NCBI GenBank assembly: GCA_963677375.2
Contig: CAXXIF010000006.1
Span: 1-64,000 of the forward strand
Length of the DNA stretch: 64,000 bases
DNA from: Pseudaeromonas sp963677375
Lineage (GTDB): Bacteria > Pseudomonadota > Gammaproteobacteria > Enterobacterales > Aeromonadaceae
Direction of reading: 5' to 3'
Shown piece after piece: positions 27,280 through 35,305 of this stretch. The notes under the pieces are model-generated. The model was not told the origin of the DNA. It did no database searches and worked only from the letters and a program-made list of their open reading frames with translations. The translations under genes were made by a program, and so were the position numbers. How positions within the stretch are numbered: the first letter of the stretch is position 1; every line of letters begins with the position of its first letter.

Positions 27280-28161
27280 ATGAAACGCGTGTTGTTGTTC
27301 CTGGCAACTAACCTGGCCGTTGTGCTGGTGCTCTCTATTGTTCTCAGCGTGCTGTCGAGCTGGCTGGGTGTAAATCGTCAGGGAATGGGTGGACTGCTGT
27401 TGCTGGCGGCTGTTTTTGGCTTCGGTGGCTCTATCATTTCCTTGTTGATGTCCAAGTGGATCGCAAAGCGCAGTTATGGTGTGCAGATCATCGAGCAACC
27501 GCGCAGCGAAATGGAACACTGGTTGTTGTCAACGGTGAACCGACAAGCTCAACAAGCCGGCATTGGCATGCCGGAGGTGGGTATTTATGACTCGCCAGAG
27601 ATGAATGCGTTTGCCACAGGAGCCAGCAAAAATAACTCGCTGGTCGCAGTGAGCTCGGGTCTGTTGCATAGCATGAGTCGTGACGAGGCGGAGGCTGTGC
27701 TGGCACATGAAGTCAGCCACATCGCCAATGGTGACATGGTGACTCTTACCCTGATCCAGGGGGTGGTGAATACTTTTGTTATTTTCTTCGCCCGGGTTGT
27801 GGCAGGCATCATTAGCAATGCCTTTCGCTCTGATGATGAGGAGCAGGGTTCGCCAATGGGTGGTTTTGCTTACATGATGATAGTGTTCGTGCTGGAGATG
27901 GTTTTCGGTATTCTGGCATCTGTGATTGTGATGTGGTTCTCCCGCCAGCGAGAGTTCCGCGCCGATGAGGGCTCAGCCAAGCTAGCTGGCCGAAACAAGA
28001 TGATCGCCGCACTGGAACGCCTGCGTCAGGGTCATGAACCTCAACTGGAAGGCACCATGATGGCTTTTGGCATCAACGGTAAACACTCCGCGAACACATG
28101 GTTCATGAGCCACCCACCATTGGAACAACGCATCGAAGCTTTGCGTCAACAGACGTTGTAA
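27280..28161 (+). CDS. htpX: Membrane zinc metalloprotease HtpX
   Basis: M48B inner-membrane protease that degrades misfolded membrane proteins together with FtsH. It is 293 residues. Two N-terminal membrane helices (about 4-27 and 37-57) precede the zinc motif HEVSH at 143-147 (VLAHEVSHIANGDM). Two more hydrophobic segments follow, then the third zinc ligand in FRADEGSAKLAG. The end motif SHPPLEQRIEALRQ is characteristic. The ATG follows AAGGAG. In E. coli htpX is stress controlled (CpxR, sigma-32); no clear site was identified here. Confidence 0.96.
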   Translation: MKRVLLFLATNLAVVLVLSIVLSVLSSWLGVNRQGMGGLLLLAAVFGFGGSIISLLMSKWIAKRSYGVQIIEQPRSEMEHWLLSTVNRQAQQAGIGMPEVGIYDSPEMNAFATGASKNNSLVAVSSGLLHSMSRDEAEAVLAHEVSHIANGDMVTLTLIQGVVNTFVIFFARVVAGIISNAFRSDDEEQGSPMGGFAYMMIVFVLEMVFGILASVIVMWFSRQREFRADEGSAKLAGRNKMIAALERLRQGHEPQLEGTMMAFGINGKHSANTWFMSHPPLEQRIEALRQQTL

Positions 28162-28180
28162 TGGGGTGACACTCGATGAC

Positions 28181-28209
28181 AAAGGGCTACCGGGGGTAGC
28201 CCTTTTTTT
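28181..28209 (+). terminator. Intrinsic terminator of htpX
   Basis: Stem AGGGCTACC/GGTAGCCCT followed by a run of seven T residues. Confidence 0.88.
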
Positions 28210-28267
28210 GGATTGCTGTTTCGCACCCGTCGTGGACGGCTGGCATGGCATGCGGCAACGAGTCTGG

Positions 28268-28921
28268 TTAGCTGGCCTGTAGCTGCAGTTGCAGTCGGTA
28301 CGCCACCAGATCTTCGATGCTAAGCACGGGAAACTGCTGCTGGGTGGCAAAGGCGACGACCTCGGCAAGTCGGGCCATACTGCCATCGTCATTGGTCAGC
28401 TCGCACAAGACGCCATAGGGTTTGAACCCTGCCAACCCCATGAGATCGATTGTCGCTTCTGTGTGTCCACGGCGTTCGAGGACGCCACCTTTTCTGGCAC
28501 GCAAAGGGAAGACATGGCCCGGACGGTGCAGATCGGAAGGCTCGGCTCCATCGGCAATCGCTGCTGATATGGTTGTTAGCCGATCCTGGGCTGAGACCCC
28601 GGTGGTGACACCGTGTGCGGCTTCAATGGTGACGGTAAAGGCAGTTTGAAACTGACTGGAATTGTTTTCTACCATCATGGGCAATTGCAACTGACGGACC
28701 CGGTCATCGGTCAGACACAGACAAACGATCCCGGAACAAGTGCGAATCATCAGCGCCATCTGTTCCACTGTCATGGTTTCGGCAGCAAAGATGAGGTCGC
28801 CCTCATTTTCACGATCTTCGTCATCAACGACCAAGACGCCTCGTCCGGCGCGTAACGCCGTCAATGCGTTTTCGACACGTTGAATGGAGGAACCAAATTG
28901 TAAGAGTAAAGACTGATCCAT
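28268..28921 (-). CDS. ribB: 3,4-dihydroxy-2-butanone 4-phosphate synthase RibB
   Basis: Converts ribulose 5-phosphate to the four-carbon riboflavin precursor plus formate. The 217-residue monofunctional enzyme has the acidic loop DDEDRENEGDLIFAAE near residue 33, CLCLTDDRVRQLQLPMM, GVTTGVSAQDR, DLHRPGHVFPLRAR and GHTEATIDLMGLAG. No GTP cyclohydrolase II domain follows. Expression is evidently controlled by the FMN riboswitch immediately upstream. Confidence 0.96.
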   Translation of the reverse strand: MDQSLLLQFGSSIQRVENALTALRAGRGVLVVDDEDRENEGDLIFAAETMTVEQMALMIRTCSGIVCLCLTDDRVRQLQLPMMVENNSSQFQTAFTVTIEAAHGVTTGVSAQDRLTTISAAIADGAEPSDLHRPGHVFPLRARKGGVLERRGHTEATIDLMGLAGFKPYGVLCELTNDDGSMARLAEVVAFATQQQFPVLSIEDLVAYRLQLQLQAS

Positions 28922-28984
28922 GGTAAATATCCCTGATATGTCAAATGATTACCTGAATCAGGGCATGGAAAGGCAGCATACGGA

Positions 28985-29000
28985 CAGCCGATTTCGGCTG
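28985..29000 (-). other. Hairpin in the ribB leader, possible riboswitch expression platform
   Basis: Inverted repeat CAGCCG/CGGCTG with an AAAT loop between the FMN aptamer and the ribB start. No T tract follows, so control would be of translation or by Rho rather than intrinsic termination. Confidence 0.45.
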
Positions 29001-29020
29001 CCGTCATGTAAGGCTGTCAT

Positions 29021-29168
29021 ATCCTCTTTCATCCGGACTATACCGTCGGCTCCGGAATTACACCGGATCTGCTGACCTCTTGTTGATAGGAACACAACAG
29101 GAGCGCTCGCGGGCTTACCAACTCTGTATCGAGAGGATTACCGCCGGTGGGGAGTTGCACCCCGCCCT
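29021..29168 (-). promoter_or_regulatory. FMN riboswitch (RFN element) upstream of ribB
   Basis: On the minus strand the conserved RFN blocks appear in order: AGGGCGGGG, CCCCACCGGCGGTAA, the GCCCGCGAGCGC block, AGCAGATCCGGTGTAATTCC, GGAGCCGACGGTATAGTCC and GGATGAAAGAGGAT. The variable arm contains a CCTGTTGTG...CAACAGG stem. FMN binding would reduce ribB expression. Confidence 0.96.
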
Positions 29169-29255
29169 GAGAATAAGCTGGGTAAGGCTAACGCCAGGCT
29201 CTGTAAAAGACCAGAGGAAGTCGCAAAGCGATGGTGCATACAGGGCTAGTCGCGT

Positions 29256-29531
29256 TCAATTCCGATAGAGCACCTTGATGAGATGAAAGCCGAACTGAGT
29301 CTTGACGGGCCCTAGGACGGTCAGTAATTCGCCTTTGAATACGGCATCATCGAAGGCTTTGACCATTTGCCCCTTGCGAAACTCGCCCAGGTCGCCGCCT
29401 TTTTTCCCTGAGGGACAAATAGAATGGCGACGCGCCAATTCACCAAAGTTGCCTCCCTTGGCCAGTTTGAGTTTCAGAGCTTCACATTCATGACGACTTT
29501 TCACCAGAATGTGCAAGGCAGCGGCTTTCAT
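29256..29531 (-). CDS. ppiC: PpiC-type parvulin peptidyl-prolyl isomerase
   Basis: A 91-residue single-domain parvulin, cytoplasmic (no signal peptide). Catalytic and core motifs are LHILVKSRHECEAL, FGELARRHSICPSGKKGGDLGEF, KGQMVKAFDDAVF and GPVKTQFGFHLIKV, very close to E. coli PpiC. It catalyses cis-trans isomerisation of Xaa-Pro bonds. It lies upstream of the riboswitch and is divergent from tamA. Confidence 0.94.
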   Translation of the reverse strand: MKAAALHILVKSRHECEALKLKLAKGGNFGELARRHSICPSGKKGGDLGEFRKGQMVKAFDDAVFKGELLTVLGPVKTQFGFHLIKVLYRN

Positions 29532-29702
29532 AGGCGTTGTCCGGTAGCGATAAAACGCAGATTCTCAATCATCTCGCTATGTCACGCAAGTGGACCTGCA
29601 TTCGGCTGTTAGCCGCATGTGTCTATGCTACTATCCACATGATTATGCTGCCGGATCTGCTCTGGTGGTGACGGATATATCCAACCGCGAGCAAACAATT
29701 AC

Positions 29703-31457
29703 GTGAATCAACGCTCTGCCTTTTCTTTTGCCCTGCTGCGACGGGGGAGTCTGATTCTTGCCAGTTATTTATTGCTGGTCATTTGGACTCTGCCTGCGCA
29801 CGCCAAAAATATCAGCTATCAGGTAGAGGGTATCAGTGGGGATCTCAAAGAGAATGTGGAGATCCACCTGTCCGCGTTGCCAAGCATCAAGGCTGGTCGA
29901 ATCGAGTATCGCCGCCCACAAATTCAGTCGGCCGTGACAAAAGGTTTACAGGCCCTGGGTTATTACCAGGCCAAGATTACCTTAGCGGAAGATGAGCGGA
30001 ATCCAATCTTGGTGCATGTGCAGGTGGATCAAGGCGAGCCGGTCAAGATCCGCACCCTACGCGTTCAGCTGTCGGGCGATGCGCTCAATGATCCCGTATT
30101 TGACCGGCTGCTCAAGAAGCTCCCGCTGAAGAAAGGGGATGTCCTCAATCACGGGAAATACGAGAGTATTAAGACGGCATTGACCAACCATGCAGCCAAT
30201 CGAGGCTATTTTGATGCCGAGTTGGTTCAGTCACTGGTTTCGGTCTATCCCGAAGAGCGAGCAGCCGATGTCATCATCGAATTCTCGAGCGGCCATCGCT
30301 ACCGTTTTGGCGAGGCCCGCATCGTCGGGGTGACGGAGTCGTTGCGCCTCATCCATCCCTTACTGACGTTCAAGGCTGGTGATCCCTATCAGGCACAAGA
30401 TCTGGCCACCTTGAGCCAGTCTCTCTCGGAAACACGTTACTTCCGTCAGGTGGATGTGCGTCCCTTGCTCAAGGAGGCCAAGGATCATCAGGTGCCGATT
30501 TATATTGGTCTCGAGCCAAAGAGCAATAATCTGGTCGAGACCGGGGTGGGGTTCTCCACCGATGAAGGTCCGCGGGTCCAGTTGAATTGGGAAAAACCAT
30601 GGCTCAACAGTTATGGTCATAGTCTGACGGCACAATTCAAGGTGTCGCAACCGCAGCAAGATCTGAAATTTAACTACCGGATCCCGGGCAAGGACCCGAT
30701 CAACGATTACTACAATCTGCAAACAGGCTTCGAGCGTACGGATTTAAACGATACCCAATCGAGTAAAACATCTGCCGGTATTCATTACTGGACCAAGAAG
30801 CTGGGTAATTGGGAGCGGGATTATTTCACGCGATTGGAGTACGAGTCTTTTCGTCAAGGATTGAGTGAAGGGAATAGCCTGCTGCTGATCCCTGGGGTGA
30901 GTCTCAACCGTTTACGTATGGATAAGTCCATCGATCCGGAATTCGGCGACCGTGTGATCTTGAGTGCCGAGTTTTCCCAACCCGCCTGGGGATCGGACCT
31001 GGGCTTTACCCGTTTGTGGGCTAGAACCAAATGGTTAACGACACCCTGGGATGGGGCCCGCTTCTCGGCACGATTCGAGCAAGGTGGCATTATCGGCTCC
31101 AATATTGATGCGATGCCGCCGAGTTTGCGTTTCTTTGCCGGGGGCGACCAATCTGTGCGGGGCTTCGGCTATGAAACTATTTCTCCGCTCGATTCCAGTG
31201 GGCAGTTGACCGGTGCGCGCTATGTGACCACTGGCTCGCTGGAATATGCTCATCCGGTGGCCGAGCAGTGGCGGCTGGCGACCTTCGTGGATGCAGGAAC
31301 CGCTACGAATGACTATCAGGACCCGGTGAAGGTCGGTACCGGCTTTGGCGTGCGCTGGCTCTCTCCGTTCGGACCTATTCGTTTTGATTTGGCATTTGGT
31401 GTCTCTGAGACCCAGATCCCCTGGCGATTGCACTTTGGTCTGGGGGCTGAGTTATGA
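29703..31457 (+). CDS. tamA: Outer-membrane translocation assembly protein TamA
   Basis: Omp85-family barrel that works with TamB in outer-membrane protein and lipid assembly. It is 584 residues with a signal peptide (cleavage after AHA, about residue 34). Three POTRA repeats follow (about 36-275), with features such as LQALGYYQAKI and NRGYFDAELVQS, then a C-terminal 16-strand surface antigen domain containing FFAGGDQSVRGFGYETISP and the barrel-end GPIRFDLAFGV. The start is GTG at 29703 with a weak ribosome-binding site. The stop overlaps tamB by four bases. Confidence 0.93.
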   Translation: MNQRSAFSFALLRRGSLILASYLLLVIWTLPAHAKNISYQVEGISGDLKENVEIHLSALPSIKAGRIEYRRPQIQSAVTKGLQALGYYQAKITLAEDERNPILVHVQVDQGEPVKIRTLRVQLSGDALNDPVFDRLLKKLPLKKGDVLNHGKYESIKTALTNHAANRGYFDAELVQSLVSVYPEERAADVIIEFSSGHRYRFGEARIVGVTESLRLIHPLLTFKAGDPYQAQDLATLSQSLSETRYFRQVDVRPLLKEAKDHQVPIYIGLEPKSNNLVETGVGFSTDEGPRVQLNWEKPWLNSYGHSLTAQFKVSQPQQDLKFNYRIPGKDPINDYYNLQTGFERTDLNDTQSSKTSAGIHYWTKKLGNWERDYFTRLEYESFRQGLSEGNSLLLIPGVSLNRLRMDKSIDPEFGDRVILSAEFSQPAWGSDLGFTRLWARTKWLTTPWDGARFSARFEQGGIIGSNIDAMPPSLRFFAGGDQSVRGFGYETISPLDSSGQLTGARYVTTGSLEYAHPVAEQWRLATFVDAGTATNDYQDPVKVGTGFGVRWLSPFGPIRFDLAFGVSETQIPWRLHFGLGAEL

Positions 31458-34400
31458 GTTGGTTCCGGCTGGTTTTCGTTGCCCTGAGCAGCCTAGTGTT
31501 GTTGTTCTTGGTGTTACTGGGCTTAGTGTTATTTACCAGTGCGGGGAATCAACTGCTTTGGCAACAGCTCAAAACCCAACTGCCCGCATTGCAGGGGGAA
31601 TTGGTCTCCGGCCATCTGGGACAGGGATGGCGTTTTCGGGATCTCGACTATCGATCCTCGCTGCTGGATGTAAAGGCGGATGCACTGACGTTGAATTGGC
31701 AACCGGGTGCCCTGTTGAGTGGCCAGTTACTGATCGATGAACTGGCTTTGACGAAAGGTCATCTGACCTTGCATCCGCACACAGCAGGGGCCAGTTCATC
31801 GGACACTGAATCGGTAGCAACGCCGGATGAATTGATCCAGTTGCCAGTGGCCGTTCATCTGAAGCATCTTGAGGTGAATGATTTTCTCCTGCGGACTCCG
31901 GAGGTCCGTGTCGCGGTCGGCCATCTGCAGGCTGCCGCCAACTGGCAAGGCAGTCATCTGCAGTTAGCACCGAGTGAGGGGGCGGATGTCGATGTAGCGC
32001 TGCTGCCACAACCGGTACAACAATCAGCCAGACCCGAACCAGAGGCCAAGCCTCTGAGCAAGCCATTTGATCGGCAGAGCATCCAGCAACAGATTGAATC
32101 CTTACCCGAGGTGTTCTTACCCTTTGAGCTGGAGGTGGTTCAACTGAATGTGAAACGGGCGCGCTATCATCAGCTCGGGTTTGATACTGGGCTGTTCGAT
32201 GTCCAGACCCAGGTTCAATTCACGGGCCTCGAGCTTCAGATCAGCCAATTAAATATCCAGCATCCGCTGGGTGAACTGGCCCTGAACGGTCAGATGACAT
32301 TCCACGACTATTATCCGATGCAGTTTGAAGTCAAAGGGGTATCAAAGGTTCCCTGGTTGGAGAAGCGGCTGTCCGGGCGTCGTGCGACGCTCACAGTCTC
32401 GGGTCCTTTGACCGACTTGAAGAATCAGTTAATCCTCGAGGGGCAAGAAGGCGTGGTGATGACGGCACGGCTGAATACCCTGGCCCCAGATCTGCCGTTC
32501 GAGTCCGAGCTGCTGTGGAAGCATCTGCAATGGCCACTCAAGGCCCGCGGGGACAAGGCTCCTGCGAACAAAGCAGCTGCGGATTATGAGTTACAACAAG
32601 GGTCACTCAAGGCCTCGGGGCGCTTGTCGGCGTATCAGGCCTCACTGCGCTCTCAGGCTAGAATACTCGACTTACCGGCAACTCAGCTTGATTTGGCGTT
32701 GAAAGGTTCTCTTGGTGGCATCGAAGTGTTGCCGCTCAAGGTGACCACGGGAAAAAGCCATGCCGAAGTCACGGGGACACTCGACTGGCGTCATGGTCTC
32801 CGGTGGCAGGGAAAACTTGCGGCCCAGAGCAGTAATCTCAGTGAGTGGTTGCCGGAACTGTCAGGCCGAGTCACCAGTACCGTTCAGACCGAATTTACCA
32901 TGGAGAACCAGCATTGGCAGTTGAAACTGCCCAGCATACAGGCGTCGGGGCAACTCAATGGCTACCCGCTGACGCTCTCGGGGAAGTTGAGTGGGGATGA
33001 TCGTCTGGCTTGGCGTTTTGAACAGATCCAGCTGAACAGTGGTGGCAATCAGTTAAAGCTGGATGGTGAATTAGGGTCACGCTGGCGGGCTGAAGCTTCT
33101 TTACTGGCACCCAAGCTTGGCGTGCTTTATCCATCACTGGAAGGGGCTGTTACCGGGCATTTTTCGTTGACTGGCACAGCCGACAAACCGAGTGTGACGC
33201 TTGCTTTGCAAGCGGAACAGTTGGCACTGCCCGGGTTACGACTGCGAAATCTGAACGCCAATGGTTCGCTGTCGCTGGGGGCCTTGATACAAGGTGACTT
33301 GCAAGTCCGGCTGGGGCGATTGCGCAGCGGCTCGACCCTTTTGCAGGATGTGATGTTGTCGCTGCGAGGCACGGATCAGGACCATACATTGCAGCTTCAA
33401 TTCAAAGGCAAACCTCTTGCTACTCATATCGCAATGCAGGGGCGCTGGACGGGGAAGGCATGGCAGGGTGAACTCAGCACAGGCGAGTTGGATACCCCGG
33501 TAGGGCGCTGGCAACTGGAGTCACCCCTGACGTTGACAGTACCGGCCTCGATGGCGAGTGTGGCACTAGGACAGCAATGTTGGCGTTCGGATAAATCGGC
33601 GCTATGCCTGGCTGCCACCGAGCTTTCAGAGGCTCAAGGGGATCTTGAAATCGCCTTGACCGATTTTGCCACCGAAAAATTGCAACCATTCTTTCCGGAC
33701 CATATGGATTGGATGGCGACTCTGGGTCTGCATGGCAATGTGGGCTGGAATAAAACGGGGCCTCACGTCAACCTGCAGTTGGTCAGTGAACCCGGGAAGC
33801 TGGTTGCGGATGAATTTACCTCGGCCTATGACCAGTTGTCGATATCGAGCCAACTGGATGACAAACAGGGCTCACTGGTCTTGCATTTTGCATCCGAACA
33901 ACTTGGCAAAGCCGATATCAACCTGCTGATTTCTGATCCCATGGGCGAGCGACGGCTGGGTGGGGAGTTGTCAATCAGTAACTTGCGACTCTATGGCATA
34001 GCGCCCTTGTTTGATGAGCTCAAGCGTACCCGAGGCCGGATTGATGCACAGGGCCGCATGGCCGGCTCGCTGGCTAAACCGCTGTTTTATGGTCGAGTGG
34101 CATTGAGTGAAGGAGAAATCGAGAGCTCGACTGAGCTGGCCAATATCAAAGAATTACATACCGAACTGCTAGTGGATGGCGCTAAAGCCGTGCTCTCCGG
34201 GGATATGAAAGTTGGCAAGGGCACGCTGACACTCAATGGCAATGTGGACTGGTCACAGGGACCGCTATCCGGACAGCTGCGAGCGCATGCCGACACGTTG
34301 GAGGTTGGCTTGGCGGGTTACGGTCGAGCCCGTGTGAGCTCCAATTTAGCGCTCACGTTCGGGAGTTTGATCCGCCTTGAAGGACAGATCCAGATCCCGT

Positions 34401-35230
34401 GGGCACGAATCATGGTGAAATCTCTCCCCGATAGCGCGGTTGATATCTCGGATGATGTGGTCGTCATTAATCCTCACCGTAAGTCGGCACCTCCGGCCAA
34501 ACCCCCACTTCCCATCTGGCTGGATGTCAGTCTGGGACTGGGCGGTGATGTCCAGCTGGATGCGTTGGGTCTCAAGACCAAGCTGGTGGGCGGGGTTCGA
34601 GTGGTGCAGAACCCCGATACGCCGTTGCGCATGGATGGTGAGATCGCCTTGAATGATGGGCGCTTCAAGTCCTTTGGTCAGAACCTGCTCATCCAGGAAG
34701 GCAAGTTGCAGTTCAATGGTAACCCGACGGTACCGTATCTGTTTGTGAAGGCTGAACGGGATCCGGAAACCATGGAGGACAAGGACATTACCGTTGGCGT
34801 CAAGGTGTCCGGCCCTGCCAGCCAGCCGCGAATTGAAATTTATTCAGAGCCCCAGTTGTCCCAGTCTGAAAAGCTGTCCTATCTGTTGCGAGGTAAGAGC
34901 TCAAGCAGTAGTGGCTCTACATCGAATGATGAAGCTATGACCGGGATCTTGCTGGGGGCTGGCTTGAGTCAGGCTAATGGCCTGGTTTCTGGGATCGTGG
35001 AAAATTTCGGGTTTAGCGATGTGAGCCTGGATTCCAGCGGCAGTGGTGATAACACCCAAGTCAGTATCAGTGGTTATCTGATGCCAGGGCTGCAGTTGCA
35101 ATATGGGGTCGGGGTGTTCACATCCATCAGTGAGGTTCGACTGCGTTATGAGTTGATGCCTCGCCTGTATGTCCAGGCGTTGAGCGGTTTGAGTCAGGCG
35201 CTGGATCTATTCTACAAATTTGAGTTTTAG
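31454..35230 (+). CDS. tamB: Inner-membrane bridge protein TamB (AsmA-like/DUF490)
   Basis: A very long protein (1258 residues) with an N-terminal membrane anchor at about 6-28 and a long repetitive beta-rich periplasmic body of the AsmA-like/bridge-type lipid transfer group. The conserved C-terminal TamB domain (about 930-1258) includes PLRMDGEIALNDGRFKSFGQNL, LFVKAERDPETMEDKDITVGVKVSGP and SEKLSYLLRGK. It ends YVQALSGLSQALDLFYKFEF, the usual TamB terminus that contacts TamA. It is translationally coupled to tamA. Confidence 0.94.
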   Translation: MSWFRLVFVALSSLVLLFLVLLGLVLFTSAGNQLLWQQLKTQLPALQGELVSGHLGQGWRFRDLDYRSSLLDVKADALTLNWQPGALLSGQLLIDELALTKGHLTLHPHTAGASSSDTESVATPDELIQLPVAVHLKHLEVNDFLLRTPEVRVAVGHLQAAANWQGSHLQLAPSEGADVDVALLPQPVQQSARPEPEAKPLSKPFDRQSIQQQIESLPEVFLPFELEVVQLNVKRARYHQLGFDTGLFDVQTQVQFTGLELQISQLNIQHPLGELALNGQMTFHDYYPMQFEVKGVSKVPWLEKRLSGRRATLTVSGPLTDLKNQLILEGQEGVVMTARLNTLAPDLPFESELLWKHLQWPLKARGDKAPANKAAADYELQQGSLKASGRLSAYQASLRSQARILDLPATQLDLALKGSLGGIEVLPLKVTTGKSHAEVTGTLDWRHGLRWQGKLAAQSSNLSEWLPELSGRVTSTVQTEFTMENQHWQLKLPSIQASGQLNGYPLTLSGKLSGDDRLAWRFEQIQLNSGGNQLKLDGELGSRWRAEASLLAPKLGVLYPSLEGAVTGHFSLTGTADKPSVTLALQAEQLALPGLRLRNLNANGSLSLGALIQGDLQVRLGRLRSGSTLLQDVMLSLRGTDQDHTLQLQFKGKPLATHIAMQGRWTGKAWQGELSTGELDTPVGRWQLESPLTLTVPASMASVALGQQCWRSDKSALCLAATELSEAQGDLEIALTDFATEKLQPFFPDHMDWMATLGLHGNVGWNKTGPHVNLQLVSEPGKLVADEFTSAYDQLSISSQLDDKQGSLVLHFASEQLGKADINLLISDPMGERRLGGELSISNLRLYGIAPLFDELKRTRGRIDAQGRMAGSLAKPLFYGRVALSEGEIESSTELANIKELHTELLVDGAKAVLSGDMKVGKGTLTLNGNVDWSQGPLSGQLRAHADTLEVGLAGYGRARVSSNLALTFGSLIRLEGQIQIPWARIMVKSLPDSAVDISDDVVVINPHRKSAPPAKPPLPIWLDVSLGLGGDVQLDALGLKTKLVGGVRVVQNPDTPLRMDGEIALNDGRFKSFGQNLLIQEGKLQFNGNPTVPYLFVKAERDPETMEDKDITVGVKVSGPASQPRIEIYSEPQLSQSEKLSYLLRGKSSSSSGSTSNDEAMTGILLGAGLSQANGLVSGIVENFGFSDVSLDSSGSGDNTQVSISGYLMPGLQLQYGVGVFTSISEVRLRYELMPRLYVQALSGLSQALDLFYKFEF

Positions 35231-35305
35231 CCATGAGCCCCATATCGGGGCTCAGTGTGGATCGCGGGTCGAGCTCCCAATCAACGACTCGTGGCTGCTG
35301 CCTTG

